The notes under the pieces: generated by a model
What the model was told of the DNA's origin: nothing
Database searches by the model: none
Seen by the model: only the letters and a program-made list of their open reading frames with translations
Part shown: positions 43,001-44,970 of the stretch, piece after piece
Numbering within the stretch: position 1 is the stretch's first letter
Layout: every line of letters begins with the position of its first letter
Assembly (NCBI GenBank): GCA_945860955.1
Contig: CAMATH010000064.1
Span: 1-44,970 of the forward strand
Origin: Planctomicrobium piriforme
GTDB lineage: Bacteria; Planctomycetota; Planctomycetia; Planctomycetales; Planctomycetaceae
Direction of reading: 5' to 3'
Length of the DNA stretch: 44,970 nt
Made by a program: the position numbers and the translations under genes

Positions 43001-44822
43001 GGCTGATCGGTGCGCGGAACGCGACGTAGGCCGTCGTTCCATCCGGTGCCATCGTGAGTCCTTCGATATTGAACCCCGATCCGTCAGCCGCTTCTGGAAT
43101 CACCCCGGTCGCGGCACTCGCCGCCAACCCGTAGTAGTTCGCTCCCAGACCATGTCCATTGCTGGAATCCCAAGCGATCAGGTCGGATTTCAGCGAATCA
43201 TAACGACCGGCATAGGCCAGGGTCGTTGCCGCGCCACTGCCACTGAGCGTGGTGGCGAAGATGCGTGACCGATTGGGGCGGGACTGCCCAGCGGACGCGT
43301 TGTTATGCGACCCCATCCAATAAATCGTGGTCCCGACCTTTGTGGCCGCTTCGATGTCAACCTCTCGCGGAACACCCCCGGAGATGTCGGTCAGTCCCAG
43401 ACTGCTCGTGAAGTCGAACGACGACACAGGCAGCCCCGATTGCGTTCTGCTGTAAAGACGCAACGCCTGATCTTCGTCATCGCCGACCAGAACATAGTTG
43501 GCGTCAACGGCAATCGCGGTGGAGCCGTCTGACGAACCCGTGGGGAAGATCGTGGCGCTGGGTGTGGACGCGGCGGCGGAAGCGGCGTAGTCGATCTGGT
43601 AGCCGGACGTCGCGATTCCATCGTTGACGGTCACTGTCAACGTGGCGTACCCCACACCCGTGGGGGTGATTTTCAGGGTTCGGCTCGCTCCGGTCCCCGT
43701 GACGGACAGGTTCGCGTTGGTGACAACGGCGGAATTTCCGCTGGAGGCCGACACCGTCAATGACGACGCGCTCGACTCGGCGTCTCCGACCGTGAACACA
43801 ATCCCCAGGGTGCGGGCCGGGTCGGACGGGTCACTGATGACGCCACTGACTTTACCCACGCCATTGGCGGGGAGGCTTAGAAATTTGGTGGTTGTCACCG
43901 TGTCGACGGCGATCGTGGGCGAAGTGTTTGCCGCCGAGACAACGGTTGTGACGGTCAACGCCGAGCTGTTATTGGTATCGTCGGATTCCGTCACCGTGTT
44001 GCCCGGATCGACAACCGCCCCCGCGATGGGCAGCGAGTAGGTGCCGACAATCGTGGGAGTGACCGTCACTTTCAACGTGACGGAACTCGTGGCACCGATC
44101 GTGCCCCCCGTGAAACTCACCACGCGAGTCGATCCGTCATAGCTGGCGGAAAAGCCACCGGCGACAGTGGAGGAGACGTAGTTCAAATTCGCCGGCAGGG
44201 TCATTTGAGCCACGACGCCGGTGGCACTGGTACCACCGAGATTGTTCACGACCAACGTGTAATCGAAGTTGGTGCCGACCGAGCCGTTCGCGGGGGCCGA
44301 CGCCGCGATCGTGAGGTCGGCCGCTGTGACGGTTCCGTTCGAGGGGGCCAACGCCACGCCTCGGAACGCGATCTTACTGGCCGCGGTCGCGATAACGGAG
44401 GGTGTTCCACTGAAACTGCCGTTGTAGCCCGTGGAGTCGGTCAGTTTGACCAGTTCGCCTCCGCCGTTCGCTCCCGAACCCCCTTTGCGGGTCGCGAACA
44501 GAGTGACATCAGAACCACTGACGGTCGCGGTCAGCCCACGATATTGGTCTGAGCCGGTCCCGATCGTGCCGTTCAGAGTCCAGGATCCGCTGACGAGAGA
44601 GTACTTGCGAAGCGCGAACGCGCTGTCGTCGGCGACGTAGAGCGTATCGAATCCGTCGAATCCGGGGTCGCTGTTCAGGTCGGCGAAGTGATATCCGTAG
44701 GGACCGGTCCCCGAGTCGGTTGGAAACCCTGGGACGTTCGTGACGGTCTGAGGTGCAGTCTTCGGCAGCCCTGAACCGACCGTGGCGACCCGGGTTGTCG
44801 ACGAGCCAGACGACACATACAA
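40011..44822 (-). CDS. Giant secreted ExeM-like nuclease with propeller, cadherin and dockerin-like parts, 5' cut
   Basis: At least 1603 residues. The N-terminus is missing: the frame enters mid-domain and only an in-frame TGA (44832-44834) inside the inverted repeat blocks it, so the native start and signal peptide are not here. Order: partial FG-GAP/propeller-like region; DUF11-type repeat (about 170-300); Ig-like stretch; DUF3616-like propeller (about 425-700); OB-fold/YhcR-like region (about 800-960); EEP nuclease (about 1014-1330: SFNAENLDP, GGDLNDFHF, DQISDHDPLVS); cadherin-like repeat; and a C-terminal dockerin-like pair (GDMDGDRQTSQADRN and LDVNGDGVVDGRDRI). It probably degrades extracellular DNA. 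The layout resembles ExeM-type nucleases. Confidence 0.85.
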   Translation of the reverse strand: MYVSSGSSTTRVATVGSGLPKTAPQTVTNVPGFPTDSGTGPYGYHFADLNSDPGFDGFDTLYVADDSAFALRKYSLVSGSWTLNGTIGTGSDQYRGLTATVSGSDVTLFATRKGGSGANGGGELVKLTDSTGYNGSFSGTPSVIATAASKIAFRGVALAPSNGTVTAADLTIAASAPANGSVGTNFDYTLVVNNLGGTSATGVVAQMTLPANLNYVSSTVAGGFSASYDGSTRVVSFTGGTIGATSSVTLKVTVTPTIVGTYSLPIAGAVVDPGNTVTESDDTNNSSALTVTTVVSAANTSPTIAVDTVTTTKFLSLPANGVGKVSGVISDPSDPARTLGIVFTVGDAESSASSLTVSASSGNSAVVTNANLSVTGTGASRTLKITPTGVGYATLTVTVNDGIATSGYQIDYAASAAASTPSATIFPTGSSDGSTAIAVDANYVLVGDDEDQALRLYSRTQSGLPVSSFDFTSSLGLTDISGGVPREVDIEAATKVGTTIYWMGSHNNASAGQSRPNRSRIFATTLSGSGAATTLAYAGRYDSLKSDLIAWDSSNGHGLGANYYGLAASAATGVIPEAADGSGFNIEGLTMAPDGTTAYVAFRAPISPASARTKALIVPVANFASLIGAGAGSATFGSPIELNLGGLGIREIQSNGTSYVIIAGPASGSGTFQLFSWTGNPADAAVPRNVITGLNPEGTVQVPAGTLTSSTQLQLVSDMGDTVYYGDSTVAKDLPFDNQTKFRIDTVSLGNAPLRIRDIQGTSHTSPLVGQVVANIPGIVTVVTSNGFYLQDSTPDSDVTTSEGIFIFTSSAPTVSVGHSVTVSGTVTEFQPGGPSTNNLTLTELVSPSVTIVSSGNPLPAPTVIGIGGRTPPTTVIDDDSFSLFDPASDGIDFYETLEGMRVQINNAVATGPTNRFGEISVLADNGVNGGLRTARGGIIVQPGDFNPERIIIDNSFVPTPNVNVGATFGTIVGVMEYNFGNFKLQVTVTPTASGGVTRETTTLVGASDALTVASFNAENLDPSDGATKFNSLASIIVNNMMAPDILTLEEIQDNNGATNNGVVDPSTTFNQLIAAITAAGGPTYEYRQINPVNNQDGGEPGGNIRVAFLFNPSRVSFIDRSGGTSTSSTTVANVGGVPQLSASPGRIDPNNSAFNSSRKPLVGEFLFAGEKVFVIANHWNSKGGDEPLFGDSQPPVLSSEVQRNQQAQIVQDFIENILAIDANARIVWGGDLNDFHFSNPVKILTGVADLVAGSVVPSGRPAILTDLVKLLPANEQYSYVFDGNSQDLDHILASSRLVAEGAQFDAVHVNSEFFDQISDHDPLVSRFLFQFAPTSISLSANTILENAPAETVIGTVTGTDPNLSDTIGFTLADDAGGRFALRTNAGVVTLVNTAGLNFEQSATWNIVVRGTDQAGKSLDQPFTINVTNVAYELTGFDVQKGQTQRSFVRYADFAFQDTTTVALQSLISGAKVQLLFLGTSGSGATGVNLTGKLSVSAGKLSFDAGSQGIGGNRNSNLGDGYYRFQLDLDFNGTFETTRTFFRLFGDMDGDRQTSQADRNLIPATPGPYNANLDVNGDGVVDGRDRIAIRLGRSLTLGVTIDD

Positions 44823-44963
44823 CGTAACTGCTCAATAACCCCTCGGAAACTGGTATTTACTCAAAGTCGGTTTTTCGGGGAATGTATGGCGCATGAGCCA
44901 GTCAGACCCCCAGCCAATCCAACCGATCGTCATCGCGGGAATCGAGATCCCGGCGGCGGAGCA
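44823..44963. repeat. Right arm of the perfect 141-bp inverted repeat
   Basis: Exact reverse complement of 1-141. Its left edge coincides with the first base outside the giant nuclease frame, which is cut in mid-domain at this point. Seven more bases continue to the window end and cannot be compared because the left partner runs off the window. Confidence 0.95.
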
Positions 44964-44970
44964 GACGCCA
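44893..44970 (+). CDS. 5' end of an unidentified outward-facing gene (right copy)
   Basis: Same start as at position 71 on the opposite strand. From the ATG at 44893 it reads MSQSDPQPIQPIVIAGIEIP and then AAEQTP to the window end, open throughout. Too short to assign. Succinylglutamate desuccinylase/aspartoacylase-like is a guess. The presence of the same gene start at both ends needs an explanation (see findings). Confidence 0.45.
   Translation, partial: MSQSDPQPIQPIVIAGIEIPAAEQTP

Noticed and set aside
1-44970. A 45-kb composite transposon bounded by the 141-bp repeats
   Set aside because: No transposase or integrase is present, the interior contains housekeeping genes, and the right arm breaks a gene in mid-domain as an assembly join would.

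Overview
The window reads as a chromosomal piece of a Planctomycetota bacterium. The evidence is the lineage-typical gene stock. It has a DUF1587/DUF1592/DUF1588/DUF1585 cytochrome-like protein translationally coupled to a DUF1552 Tat protein, an ECF sigma factor paired with a membrane pseudokinase, a PEP-CTERM protein, a very large secreted multidomain nuclease with a dockerin-like tail, and Tat-exported enolase-superfamily enzymes. Base composition is GC-rich throughout. No tRNA, rRNA, CRISPR array or transposase was recognised.

Layout. Positions 1-141 and 44823-44963 are perfect inverted copies of one another, each holding the start of the same outward-facing gene. The right copy cuts a 1603-codon reading frame. 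306-4356 is a toxin-antitoxin-rich strip: Xre/ImmA with a PIN partner, a decayed PIN gene, a three-gene zeta-toxin cassette, and MazF behind a stub of an antitoxin. 4594-6846 holds the ECF sigma/pseudokinase pair. 7100-12318 holds a ManD-like enzyme and the DUF1592/DUF1552 pair, the pair with its own sigma70-like promoter. 12373-14984 is an AT-richer nuclease plus unknown-protein pair followed by rdgC. 15605-20376 is a tight run of a type IIA topoisomerase B subunit, arginine decarboxylase and agmatinase, which should make putrescine from arginine. 20960-28154 holds an AAA_25-type protein with a ruined P-loop, a 1544-residue secreted LamG + MACPF (perforin-like) protein, and a secreted coiled-coil partner. 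28288-38765 is a mixed stretch: FAD oxidoreductase, dynamin-like GTPase, NucS-like nuclease, S46 peptidase, acyltransferase and unknowns. 39268-44822 carries the PEP-CTERM protein and the giant secreted nuclease.

The most notable system is the secreted LamG-MACPF protein with its small secreted partner. The MACPF signature (aromatic-G-T-x-Y, six residues, GG) is intact at residues 991-1003, and the C-terminal edge of the fold is also recognisable. Bacterial MACPF proteins are few and include effectors and antagonism toxins, so a planctomycete version with a carbohydrate-binding-type N-terminal domain deserves follow-up. Second in interest are the degraded toxin-antitoxin strip and the topoisomerase-polyamine operon. 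The end repeats should be resolved before any claim is made about continuity at the window edges.
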